Shown: positions 13,985-21,350 of the stretch, piece by piece
How positions within the stretch are numbered: position 1 is the stretch's first letter
How the letters are laid out: each line of letters begins with the position of its first letter
NCBI GenBank assembly: GCA_031287815.1
Contig: JAITSM010000057.1
Location: forward strand, 1-21,586
Source: Prevotellaceae bacterium
Lineage (GTDB): Bacteria > Bacteroidota > Bacteroidia > Bacteroidales > UBA932
Length of the DNA: 21,586 bases
Direction: 5' to 3'
The notes under the pieces: model-generated
What the model was told of the DNA's origin: nothing
The model's database searches: none
The model's input: the letters and a program-made list of their open reading frames with translations, nothing else
Made by a program: the position numbers and the translations under genes

Positions 13985-14635
13985 ATGGAAACAAAATTTA
14001 CAGAACAGGAAAGTTTGGCGGTCATCAGCGAAATGATTAACCGTGCGCGCAACAATATTCATAAAGGCGCCGGCACCTTTATGATTTATTGGGGGTATAT
14101 GGTAGCTATTGCGGCGCTGTTGAACGTTATATTGGCGTATGTCCTGCATAGCCTGTCCATACCGACGAATTATTCATTCCTTATTTGGTGGATCATGGTG
14201 CCGGCATGGATTGTCTCTTTCATATTGGAAAAGAAAATAGACCGTTCGGCGATTGTGAAGACCCATATCGACCATTTTATTTCGTCGATATGGAAAGCAT
14301 TCGGCATTTCCAATATTATTTTTCTATTTATTATTTTCGGTTTGTCTTATGCTTTGCAGGAATTTAATCACTTTTTTTACCTGACAAATCCGATTATTCT
14401 GCTATTTACAGGCATTGGCGAATTTGCAACAGCTAAAATGAGCCGCTTCCGCCCCTTTTTGCATGGCGCTATTGCCCAGTGGATAGGTTCGTCGACTTGC
14501 GCATTGTCCATTATGTTATTCAAAAATGGGAATGGCGTACTCGTTCAATTCATTATTTTAGCTATATGTATGGTTATCGGATTTATTATTCCCGGCTATA
14601 AATTGAACAAATTAGCAAAAGAAAGCCATGTTTAA
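13985..14635 (+). CDS. Six-helix membrane protein, 216 aa, unknown function
   Basis: Start at METKFTEQESLAVISEMI, since the upstream in-frame ATG (13952) lies in the promoter. After a cytosolic N-terminal helix there are about six membrane segments: MIYWGYMVAIAALLNVILAY, YSFLIWWIMVPAWIVSFIL, ISNIIFLFIIFGLSYAL, NPIILLFTGIGEFATA, AIAQWIGSSTCALSIMLF and FIILAICMVIGFIIPG. Its last 8 nt overlap the start of the winged-helix regulator, so the two are translationally coupled. Such membrane-protein/regulator pairs are frequent in Bacteroidetes, and it may sense or modulate a signal for the regulator; no family name recognised. Confidence 0.8.
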   Translation: METKFTEQESLAVISEMINRARNNIHKGAGTFMIYWGYMVAIAALLNVILAYVLHSLSIPTNYSFLIWWIMVPAWIVSFILEKKIDRSAIVKTHIDHFISSIWKAFGISNIIFLFIIFGLSYALQEFNHFFYLTNPIILLFTGIGEFATAKMSRFRPFLHGAIAQWIGSSTCALSIMLFKNGNGVLVQFIILAICMVIGFIIPGYKLNKLAKESHV

Positions 14636-14909
14636 AGATCTCGATCCGCTGTTACATTCGCAACTGCGTTTAGCTCTCATGTCGTTGCTGCTGGGCGTGG
14701 AAGAAGCCGATTTCGTGTTCCTGAAAGAACAAACCGGCGCCACGTCGGGCAACCTGAGCGTACAAATCGACAAATTGAGCGAAGCGGGCTACATTAAAGT
14801 AAAAAAAACCTTTCTGGGTAAAATGCCGCGCACCGTGTGCAAGATAACCGCCAAAGGCGTGAATGCGTTCGACACGTATGTGAAGAATTTGAAGACGTAT
14901 ATCAAATGA
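14628..14909 (+). CDS. Winged-helix transcriptional regulator (HTH_34/MarR-like), 93 aa
   Basis: A single winged-helix domain: helices in LHSQLRLALMSLLLGVEEAD and FVFLKEQTGA, recognition helix in SGNLSVQIDKLSEAGYI, wing in KVKKTFLGKMPRTVCKITAK, and a C-terminal helix for dimerisation. It matches the short regulators of the HTH_34 type, which bind palindromic DNA as dimers. ATG overlaps the stop of the upstream membrane protein (ATGTTTAA). A 13-bp site occurs in the promoter of this operon and, inverted, before the next gene; the regulator probably controls both. Confidence 0.85.
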   Translation: MFKDLDPLLHSQLRLALMSLLLGVEEADFVFLKEQTGATSGNLSVQIDKLSEAGYIKVKKTFLGKMPRTVCKITAKGVNAFDTYVKNLKTYIK

Positions 14910-14928
14910 TTTATTTTTTTACCCATTA

Positions 14929-14947
14929 TAGTTTATAATATAAACTA
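14929..14947. promoter_or_regulatory. Likely operator before the receptor gene
   Basis: TAGTTTATAATATAAACTA is a 19-bp dyad with perfect 7-bp arms. Its core TTTATAATATAAA is the reverse complement of the site at 13928-13940. AATTTG (14948-14953) just after it is a poor -7 match, so the promoter here is weak or needs activation. The probable ligand is the winged-helix protein encoded 20 bp upstream. Confidence 0.6.
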
Positions 14948-14966
14948 ATTTGCAAATAACAGTAAC

Positions 14967-17117
14967 ATGAAAAACCATACATTTGTTTTACTTATTTTCC
15001 TTTTCGTCCATGCATACGGCTTGCAGGCGCAAACAAAACTGTCGGGCGAAATTGCAGATAAAAGCAATAACCCGCTTCCAGGCGTGCTGGTTAATTTTAA
15101 TAACGGAATGTTTCAAACCGTTTCGGACAATGCCGGAAAATTCACACTGGTTTATCCAGACACGCTACAGAAAAGGAACATTCGCTTTCAATCTTTCGGA
15201 TACAAAATAAAAACACTTGCGCTAAACAAAGGGCAACAAAGCATAAAAGTGATTTTGCTGGACAGCGTGTATAACTTGGGCAGCGTAACGGTTTCTGCTT
15301 TCCGGAACGGACGCTTTAGCGATTATTCGGCACAGACGTTGCAAGTGTCCACTTTCGACATTGTAACCAACCCGGCTGCTATGGCCGACATTATCGCGAA
15401 CATGCGCATACTGCCCGGCGTGCAGGCTAACGACAACGACGGGCGGCTGATTATACAAGGCGGAAACTCCGACGAGTCGCAGGTATACATCAACGATTTG
15501 ATTGTGGCGAATCCCTATTCTTCGTCATCCAAAAATGCGGGCGTGCGCAGCCGCTTTAACTCCGACCTGTTCGAGGGTATTGTGCTGCAATCGGGCGGGT
15601 TTAATGCGGAATTCGGGCAAGCCTTATCGGGCGTGGTAAACCTTAACACCAAAGAAAAGGAGCAAATGGAAGCCAAAACCACGATTACCGTGTCGTCGGT
15701 ATATGCCGGCGTAACGCACGTCGGCCAAAAGCCTTCGTACGCCTACCGCGCCAGCCTCGACTATTTCAATTTGGCGCTGTCGAAACGATGGAACGAAAAT
15801 CAATATGAATGGACGAAAGATTACCAGCAAATCGCTGCCGATTTTTTCCTGACGAAGGAATTTTCACCCAAAACGAAAATGACGGTGCAATTTAACGGCA
15901 GCCACGCTGGCGGCGCATACCGCTACGAAAATATAGACGACATATCTTTGGAAAGCGATATTCAACAAACGTATGTGTATGCACAGTTGAATTTTTATCA
16001 TAAATTCAATCATGCACTGTCGTTGTCGGCAGCGGGAAATGTAGTGATTGATAAATTCGCTGCCACCGACATACAAGCTAAACACGACAGGCTGACTACG
16101 CAAAACACGTGGAACCACAACAAAATTACGCTGCAATATAAATACCGGAAATTGATTAACCGCGTGGGGGCGGAATTTATTTACAACCCTTACGAAGAAA
16201 CGTATTCGCTGGGGCAAGATTACCGTACAAATCCGGATAGCCGGCTCCTTAGTATATATGATGATTTGAAATTGTTCTTGACAAACAACCTGACGGCGAG
16301 CGTGGGCGTGCGCGGCGAATATTCCGGTTATTTGCAAAAATTCAATATGGCCCCGCGTATATATGTGGCTTACTGCCTTCATTCCAAAAATATTTTTTCC
16401 GTATCGCTGGGCGATTATTTCCAGTTGCCGTCTATGAATTACCTGAAGCAGGCTGATGATATTGATTTTGCTTCGGTAACCAAGGGCACGGTATCCTACA
16501 GTTATGTGAAAAGAACCGGCAAATTTCAAATCGACGCCTATTATAAAAAGTATAAAAATGTGGTTACTTATGCACAGGGGACATACCGCGCCGAAGCTTT
16601 TGCGAATGCCGGAAGCGGCTACGGATGGGGCGTTGATGTGTTTTGGAAAAACAATTTTAGAAAATTGGAATATTGGCTGACGTATTCGTACAACAACACA
16701 AAAAAACAGTATGATTATTTTCCGGAAGAAATCGCGCCGTCCTATGTGGCGCCGCATTCATTCAACATTACGCTAAAATACTGGATAGCGTCTTTACGGT
16801 CAATGGTGGGGAGCAATTATACTATCTCTTCCGGCACGCCTTATTACAACGAAGCCAATCCTTATGCGAAGCTCGGCGCCACGCCGTTCCGCAACCGTTG
16901 GGATATTTCGTGGTCATACCTGCCCACCAACTGGATTGTGATACATTTCGGCTGTCAAAACGTGCTGGGCTATAAAAATATTTACGGCTACGACTATTCC
17001 AAAATCAACGCCGGCGTAAAAAGGGCTGTAACAGCCGATGATAAACGCTTCCTTTTTCTGGGCGTTTTCTTCACCTTCAGCCAATCAAAAACAGCAAACG
17101 AATTAAAAAATTTATAA
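14967..17117 (+). CDS. TonB-dependent-receptor-like outer membrane protein with carboxypeptidase-regulatory-like N-domain
   Basis: A 716-aa outer membrane beta-barrel protein. Signal peptide MKNHTFVLLIFLFVHAYGLQ, cleavage near AQ. Residues about 25-110 form a CarboxypepD_reg-like domain (LSGEIADKSNNPLPGVLV, SDNAGKFTL, IRFQSFGYK). A plug domain follows (about 130-230) with MADIIANMRILPGVQANDN, GRLIIQGGNSDESQVYIND and GGFNAEFGQALSGVVNL. The rest is barrel strands rich in Tyr, Asn and Ser. It is shorter than SusC proteins and has no SusD partner, so it resembles metal, siderophore or small-ligand receptors. The DUF2141 gene follows after 22 bp, and it lies directly downstream of a possible operator and regulator. 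Confidence 0.87.
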   Translation: MKNHTFVLLIFLFVHAYGLQAQTKLSGEIADKSNNPLPGVLVNFNNGMFQTVSDNAGKFTLVYPDTLQKRNIRFQSFGYKIKTLALNKGQQSIKVILLDSVYNLGSVTVSAFRNGRFSDYSAQTLQVSTFDIVTNPAAMADIIANMRILPGVQANDNDGRLIIQGGNSDESQVYINDLIVANPYSSSSKNAGVRSRFNSDLFEGIVLQSGGFNAEFGQALSGVVNLNTKEKEQMEAKTTITVSSVYAGVTHVGQKPSYAYRASLDYFNLALSKRWNENQYEWTKDYQQIAADFFLTKEFSPKTKMTVQFNGSHAGGAYRYENIDDISLESDIQQTYVYAQLNFYHKFNHALSLSAAGNVVIDKFAATDIQAKHDRLTTQNTWNHNKITLQYKYRKLINRVGAEFIYNPYEETYSLGQDYRTNPDSRLLSIYDDLKLFLTNNLTASVGVRGEYSGYLQKFNMAPRIYVAYCLHSKNIFSVSLGDYFQLPSMNYLKQADDIDFASVTKGTVSYSYVKRTGKFQIDAYYKKYKNVVTYAQGTYRAEAFANAGSGYGWGVDVFWKNNFRKLEYWLTYSYNNTKKQYDYFPEEIAPSYVAPHSFNITLKYWIASLRSMVGSNYTISSGTPYYNEANPYAKLGATPFRNRWDISWSYLPTNWIVIHFGCQNVLGYKNIYGYDYSKINAGVKRAVTADDKRFLFLGVFFTFSQSKTANELKNL

Positions 17118-17139
17118 ACCAATTAACAAATTTTAAATT

Positions 17140-17556
17140 ATGAAACAAACATTTTTTCTGTTGATGCTGCTTGCAGCAAGTACGCTCAACGCACAAAGCA
17201 AACTGACCATCGTAGTAGACGGCATGGAAAAAACCGCAGGCGCCTTATATGTGGCGGTGTACGACGCGGAAAATTTCCTGAAAAAGCCGGTGTACGGAAC
17301 GCTTGCAAAAGTGGACAGGGAAGAAGTCCGCGTGGTGTTAGACAGCATCGCGCCGGGCGAATATGCGGTTTCCATTTTCCACGATGAAAACGACAACGGC
17401 GAGCTTGATAAGGGCGCCTTCGGTATTCCTTCGGAGCCGACAGGTTTTAGCAATAACGCTAAAGGGACATACGGCCCGCCGAAGTTTGACGCTTGCAAGT
17501 TCTCCATAGAAGAAGACACGATGATTTACCTCACGCTGTCGCAATACAAACCGTAG
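17140..17556 (+). CDS. DUF2141 secreted protein, 138 aa
   Basis: Signal peptide MKQTFFLLMLLAASTLNAQ. The mature protein shows the DUF2141 pattern: GALYVAVYDAENFLKKP, then LDSIAPGEYAVSIFHDENDN with GELDKGAFGIPSEPTGFSNN. The HDENDNGELD stretch resembles a calcium-binding loop. DUF2141 proteins often follow TonB-type receptors in Bacteroidetes; they are presumed periplasmic, function unknown. Co-transcribed with the receptor (22-bp gap). Its stop lies only 16 bp from the stop of the convergent oxidase gene, and no terminator is visible between them. Confidence 0.88.
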   Translation: MKQTFFLLMLLAASTLNAQSKLTIVVDGMEKTAGALYVAVYDAENFLKKPVYGTLAKVDREEVRVVLDSIAPGEYAVSIFHDENDNGELDKGAFGIPSEPTGFSNNAKGTYGPPKFDACKFSIEEDTMIYLTLSQYKP

Positions 17557-17572
17557 GCCGGGCAACTCCTTC

Positions 17573-20467
17573 TCATTCCTGCATTCCTTTGGTCGCTTCG
17601 TCTACGAGATAGATAATGGAGCGGTAGGTGATGCCGGTAATCATGGAGAGCCCTATTTCACAGGTGCGGCTGGTGCTGTAGCCGGCCGCCGCGCCTTTGA
17701 TTTGTGCGGGCAGCGTTTCGAGCGCCGCGCGGTTCAATTCCGGGAAGAAAAAGCCGCGATCGCCCGCCCAGGCGCAACAGGTGATGTCCGGTGCTATCAC
17801 TTCTTCGGCGCAGAGGGACGCCAATGCTGCCAGGTCGGCGGCAAGATTCATCTTCGTGTTGCTGCAAGTGCTGTGCACCGCCACCCGCAGGGGCAGTTTG
17901 GTAAACGTTAACCGCCCCTTCAGGTAGCGCAGGATAAACGATACCGGCTCGTGCAGTTCCAGCCGTTTGTCCAGCGTTTCCTGCATCCGGTAAAGGCAGG
18001 GGCTCATGTCGCAAAGAATGGGAAGCCGCCCGTTTTCGCTGGCTTCCAGCAACGCCTTTTCCAGTTCATGGGCTTTCTGCAAGCCCTGTTCCTTAAAACC
18101 TTTGCTGTCGAAGGCCATGCCGCAGCAAAGTTTATCCATTTCGCGCGGGTAGCGGATATGGTATCCTGCCTTTTCCAGCAAATGGGCAGTCTTAGCGGTC
18201 AGGGCTTGCTGTTCCCTGTAATCGGGCGATGCGCCCATAGCGCGGTTGATGCACGAAGGGAAATAGACCACTTCGGGAACGCCGGCGGGCGCGGGTTTTG
18301 CGGCAACGGCGATCCGGCGGTTGCCAGTGGGCGTGTAGCGCGTCCATAAGGGGAAACGTTTGCCGGAAAGGCGGTGCAGGGTGCGCATGACCCATTCGAC
18401 GAACGGGTAGCCGGTTATTTTCCCGATGGCATGCGGTATTTTCAACATCCACCGGAGCAGGGCTGTCAGCATGTCCATGCGGGCGGCGATGCGGGTGGCG
18501 ACCCGGCGGCTCCAGGCGCTTGCCTGCGCCGCCCGGAGTTCCTTAATCAGCTTGCCGGTGTTGATGCCCACAGGGCATTCGCGTTCGCAAAGGCCGTCGG
18601 TAGCGCAGGTTTTTTCCCCGAAATAATCAAACTGTGAAATAAATTCCTTATGGTATTTGTCGAGCGGCTGCCCGGCGTCCCGCAGGCGGCAGAGCTCACG
18701 GTAGGCGACAATGCGTTTGCGGGGCGTAAGCGTCAGGTTGCGCGAGGGGCACACCGGCTCGCAGAAACCGCATTCGGTACATTTATCCACCAGCGTCCGC
18801 GTGAGGGGCAGGGGCTTGAGGTTTTCCAGGTGAACGCGCGGGTTGGCATTGATGAGCACACCCGGATTGATGAGTTGCTGCGGGTCGAAAAGCCGTTTAA
18901 GGCGGCGCATGATGCGGTAGGCCGTTTCGCCCCATTCCTTTTCGACATACGGCGCCATGTTGCGGCCGGTGCCGTGCTCGGCTTTCAGCGAGCCGTCGAA
19001 GCGGCGGACGACAATATCCGCCAGCTCGTCCATCAGGCGGGCATAGCGTGCTACTTCCGCCGGCGTGGAAAAATCCTGCGAGAAAACCATGTGGAAATTG
19101 CCTTCCAGCGCATGGCCGAACAGTACGGCATCGCCATACCCCAGTTTGCCGAACAGTTCTTTGAGGGCAATACAGGCCTCCGCCAAACGGTTGATCGGGA
19201 AAGCCACATCTTCTATCAGGCAGGTAGTACCAGGCTTCCGGAGCCCGCCCACCGACGGCAGGAGGCCTTTCCGCGCTTTCCAGTTAAAGTTGTAAGCCTT
19301 CGGCTCGGACGTAAATTCGTAGGGCTGGATGGTGTGCGTTACCGGCACGGCCGTGCGCACAGCTTCTTCCTTCCGGCGCAGTTCGCCGGCGTCGTTACTC
19401 TGGATTTCGACCAGCAGCGTACAGGCTGTTTCCGGCAGGGTGCGGAAATATCCGGGCGCATCGGCGTCGTGTTCCACCGAGCGCATCGACTCCCTGTCGA
19501 GCAATTCCACCGCCGCCACCGGGCAGGCTTTCAGTACCGGCACCGCCTGGCAGGCCTGCTCGATGGTTTCAAAAACCATTAAGGCGCAGGCCTTGTATTT
19601 TTCAGCAACCACCGTATGGTAGGTAATGTCGGAAATAAAGGCCAGCGTGCCTTCCGAACCAATCATCAGGTGCTTGATAATATCCACCGGTTCGAAATAA
19701 TCGACCAGCGCGTTCAGGCTGTAGCCGGTGGTATTTTTTATTTTATACTTTCTTTTTATCCGTTCCGTGAGGGCGGGGTCGGCGGCCACTTCGTCGCGCA
19801 GCTGTTCTATTTCGCGTACCAGGCCGGGATGCGTTTCGCAGAAAGCGGCGACGCTGGCGGGGTCGGCGGTGTCGAGCACCGTTCCGTCGAAAAGGACCAG
19901 GCGGATGTCGGCAACGGTTTTATACGAATTTTGCGAAACGCCGCAGCACATCCCGCTGGCATTGTTGGCGGCAATACCGCCAATCATCGCCGCATTGATA
20001 GAGGCCGGGTCGGGGCCGATTTTCCGCCCGTAGGGCGCCAGCAGCGCATTGGCGCGCGCACCGGTGAGGCCGGGTTGCAGGCGGATTTTCCGCCCTTCGT
20101 CCATAATCGTATAATCCGTCCACCGGTGGGAGGCCACCAGCAGCACGGAATCGGAAACGGCCTGCCCCGAAAGGCTGGTGCCCGCCGCCCGGTAGGTCAG
20201 CGGGATATTCATTTCCCTGCACAGCCGTATGGTTTCGATGACTTCCGCCTCTGTATGGGAAAGCACAACGATTTTCGGCACCAGCCGGTAGAATCCGGCA
20301 TCCGTGCCGAACGCCAAGAGGCGCAGGGGGTCGGTGATCACACGTTCTTCGGGAATGGAGAGCCGGGAATGGAGAAGGGAAAATGGAGAAGGGTGAAGGG
20401 TGAAGGGTGAAGGGGCTGGCGCCTTAATAGACATTCTCCATTCTCCATTATTTTGTTTTCTTTTCAT
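17573..20467 (-). CDS. FAD-linked oxidase fused to 4Fe-4S/CCG domains (D-2-hydroxyacid dehydrogenase type)
   Basis: A 964-aa fusion of a GlcD/D-lactate-dehydrogenase-like flavoprotein with a GlpC-like iron-sulfur part; it should oxidise a D-2-hydroxyacid (lactate, glycolate or 2-hydroxyglutarate) and pass electrons to the respiratory chain. The FAD domain shows YRAAGTSLSGQ (93-102) and GGIAANNASGM (163-173); the oxidase C-domain has EHGTGRNMAPYVEKEWG. Two ferredoxin motifs follow near 562 (CTECGFCEPVCP) and 620 (CATDGLCERECP), then two CCG-type motifs near 781 (LCCGMAFDSKGF) and 897 (TCCAWAGDRGFF). Residues ~5-39 are encoded by a word repeat and are not family-like; family homology begins near RVITDPLRLLAFGTDA. 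Start kept at 20467 because the promoter lies 22 nt upstream. Confidence 0.9.
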   Translation of the reverse strand: MKRKQNNGEWRMSIKAPAPSPFTLHPSPFSLLHSRLSIPEERVITDPLRLLAFGTDAGFYRLVPKIVVLSHTEAEVIETIRLCREMNIPLTYRAAGTSLSGQAVSDSVLLVASHRWTDYTIMDEGRKIRLQPGLTGARANALLAPYGRKIGPDPASINAAMIGGIAANNASGMCCGVSQNSYKTVADIRLVLFDGTVLDTADPASVAAFCETHPGLVREIEQLRDEVAADPALTERIKRKYKIKNTTGYSLNALVDYFEPVDIIKHLMIGSEGTLAFISDITYHTVVAEKYKACALMVFETIEQACQAVPVLKACPVAAVELLDRESMRSVEHDADAPGYFRTLPETACTLLVEIQSNDAGELRRKEEAVRTAVPVTHTIQPYEFTSEPKAYNFNWKARKGLLPSVGGLRKPGTTCLIEDVAFPINRLAEACIALKELFGKLGYGDAVLFGHALEGNFHMVFSQDFSTPAEVARYARLMDELADIVVRRFDGSLKAEHGTGRNMAPYVEKEWGETAYRIMRRLKRLFDPQQLINPGVLINANPRVHLENLKPLPLTRTLVDKCTECGFCEPVCPSRNLTLTPRKRIVAYRELCRLRDAGQPLDKYHKEFISQFDYFGEKTCATDGLCERECPVGINTGKLIKELRAAQASAWSRRVATRIAARMDMLTALLRWMLKIPHAIGKITGYPFVEWVMRTLHRLSGKRFPLWTRYTPTGNRRIAVAAKPAPAGVPEVVYFPSCINRAMGASPDYREQQALTAKTAHLLEKAGYHIRYPREMDKLCCGMAFDSKGFKEQGLQKAHELEKALLEASENGRLPILCDMSPCLYRMQETLDKRLELHEPVSFILRYLKGRLTFTKLPLRVAVHSTCSNTKMNLAADLAALASLCAEEVIAPDITCCAWAGDRGFFFPELNRAALETLPAQIKGAAAGYSTSRTCEIGLSMITGITYRSIIYLVDEATKGMQE
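20350..20452. repeat. Word-repeat block inside the 5' coding region
   Basis: GGAATGGAGA and GAATGGAGAAGG words (20351-20390), a GGTGAAG tandem run (20392-20411), the CTGGCGCC element (20416-20423), then inverted words ATTCTCCATTCTCCATTA (20434-20451). This is the same type of block found in non-coding spacers, but here it is read in frame as the oxidase N-terminus. Confidence 0.6.
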
Positions 20468-20488
20468 AACGCTTTACATTAGGCTTGG

Positions 20489-20518
20489 CAAAGGTAAAAA
20501 ATATCTTTGAAACACAAA
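20489..20518 (-). promoter_or_regulatory. Promoter of the FAD oxidase gene
   Basis: Minus strand: -33 TTTG (20515-20518), 18 nt, -7 TACCTTTG (20489-20496). Predicted start near 20482, leaving about 15 nt before the ATG at 20467. Confidence 0.7.
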
Positions 20519-20560
20519 AAATACCCGCCTTATTCATAGACTCGCAGGAGCTGCAAAAAG

Positions 20561-20590
20561 AATAGCCGCCCGTGTTCCCGGGCGGCTATT
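20561..20590 (-). terminator. Rho-independent terminator of the 67-aa gene
   Basis: Perfect 12-bp stem AATAGCCGCCCG/CGGGCGGCTATT with a 6-nt loop; on the minus strand it is followed by CTTTTTGC. It lies about 85 nt after the stop at 20674. Confidence 0.75.
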
Positions 20591-20673
20591 TAACTCTTAG
20601 TTTTTAACTTTAAGGCAAAGCCACTTTTAATAGAGCGGGCGGGATATAAACCTGTCCTAACCTTCAGGGACGA

Positions 20674-20877
20674 TTAGAACAAGTCGTCTACATTTTTGCA
20701 ATGGATGCCTTTTCCTGCACGCAATTCTTTTATTGCGGCACGGGTTGGGGCATTGGGCGTTTCGGTAACATTGTCATTGCTTATAGTAACGTTTTTAACG
20801 CCTTTTAAATTTGTTATTAACTTCTCAAGCGCCGGTAAAATCGTCGGATTATCAAAGGTGATGTTCATTGTTACCAT
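20674..20877 (-). CDS. Antitoxin-like small protein, 67 aa
   Basis: MVTMNITFDNPTILPALEKL starts a ribbon-helix-helix-like N-terminus; the C-terminus, AAIKELRAGKGIHCKNVDDL, resembles the toxin-binding tail of small Bacteroidetes antitoxins (ELxAGKGxxxKxxDDLF). An alternative start is Met4. It has its own promoter (20902-20930) and terminator (20561-20590), and no toxin gene lies next to it in this window, so it is an orphan here. The antitoxin assignment rests on composition and tail resemblance only. Confidence 0.6.
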   Translation of the reverse strand: MVTMNITFDNPTILPALEKLITNLKGVKNVTISNDNVTETPNAPTRAAIKELRAGKGIHCKNVDDLF

Positions 20878-20901
20878 GGTCTATGTTTTTTTATTTCCCC
20901 A

Positions 20902-20930
20902 CAAATATACGCAAAATATCTCAAAAGCAA
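20902..20930 (-). promoter_or_regulatory. Promoter of the 67-aa gene
   Basis: Minus strand: -33 TTGC (20927-20930), 17 nt, -7 TATATTTG (20902-20909). Leader about 18 nt. Confidence 0.65.
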
Positions 20931-20988
20931 GCCGCCCGTTTCCACAGGCGGCCACTCTTAGTAGGGATGCACGGCCGTGCGTCCCTAC
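20931..20988. repeat. Two short palindromes
   Basis: GCCGCC/GGCGGC hairpin (20931-20952), followed by a 28-bp near-perfect palindrome at 20961-20988 with arms GTAGGGATGCACGG / CCGTGCGTCCCTAC (one mismatch). The second looks like a dispersed REP-type element. GTGAAGGG words in inverse form follow at 21001-21020. Confidence 0.6.
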
Positions 20989-21062
20989 GTGTCTACAGCA
21001 CCCTTCACCCTTCACTCTTCCCCGTTTATTTCCTCGCGATATTAAATTTGAAGGTTACCATC

Positions 21063-21350
21063 TAGGGGGTTGCGACAACTGCCGCAAGCCTATTTTTGCC
21101 TCCAAACAACCTTGCCGTAACTCCGGCAAGGCTGTTTTCACCTCCGGACAGCCTTGCCGGAACTCCGGCAAGCGTGTTTTCACCTCCGGACAGCCTTGCC
21201 GGAACTCCGGCAAGCGTGTTTTCACTTCCGGACAGCCTTGCCGGAACTCCGGCAAGCGTGATTTCACTTCCGGACAGCCTTGCCGGAACTCCGGCAAGCC
21301 TATTTTCACCTCCGGACAGCCTTGCCGGAACTCCGGCAAGCCTGTTTTTA
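21063..21350. repeat. 42-bp tandem array, six full units plus one degenerate
   Basis: Full units start at 21099, 21141, 21183, 21225, 21267 and 21309; a degenerate unit precedes them. Each unit has CTTGCCGG-AACT-CCGGCAAG as a central dyad and two 21-bp halves both beginning CTCCGG or similar. Units 3 and 4 are identical and the outer ones diverge. The minus-strand ORF across it (14-residue repeats) has no recognisable start or domain and is not called. A 12-codon open stretch at 21026-21061 minus (MVTFKFNIARK, stop) might be a gene-end remnant. Confidence 0.85.
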
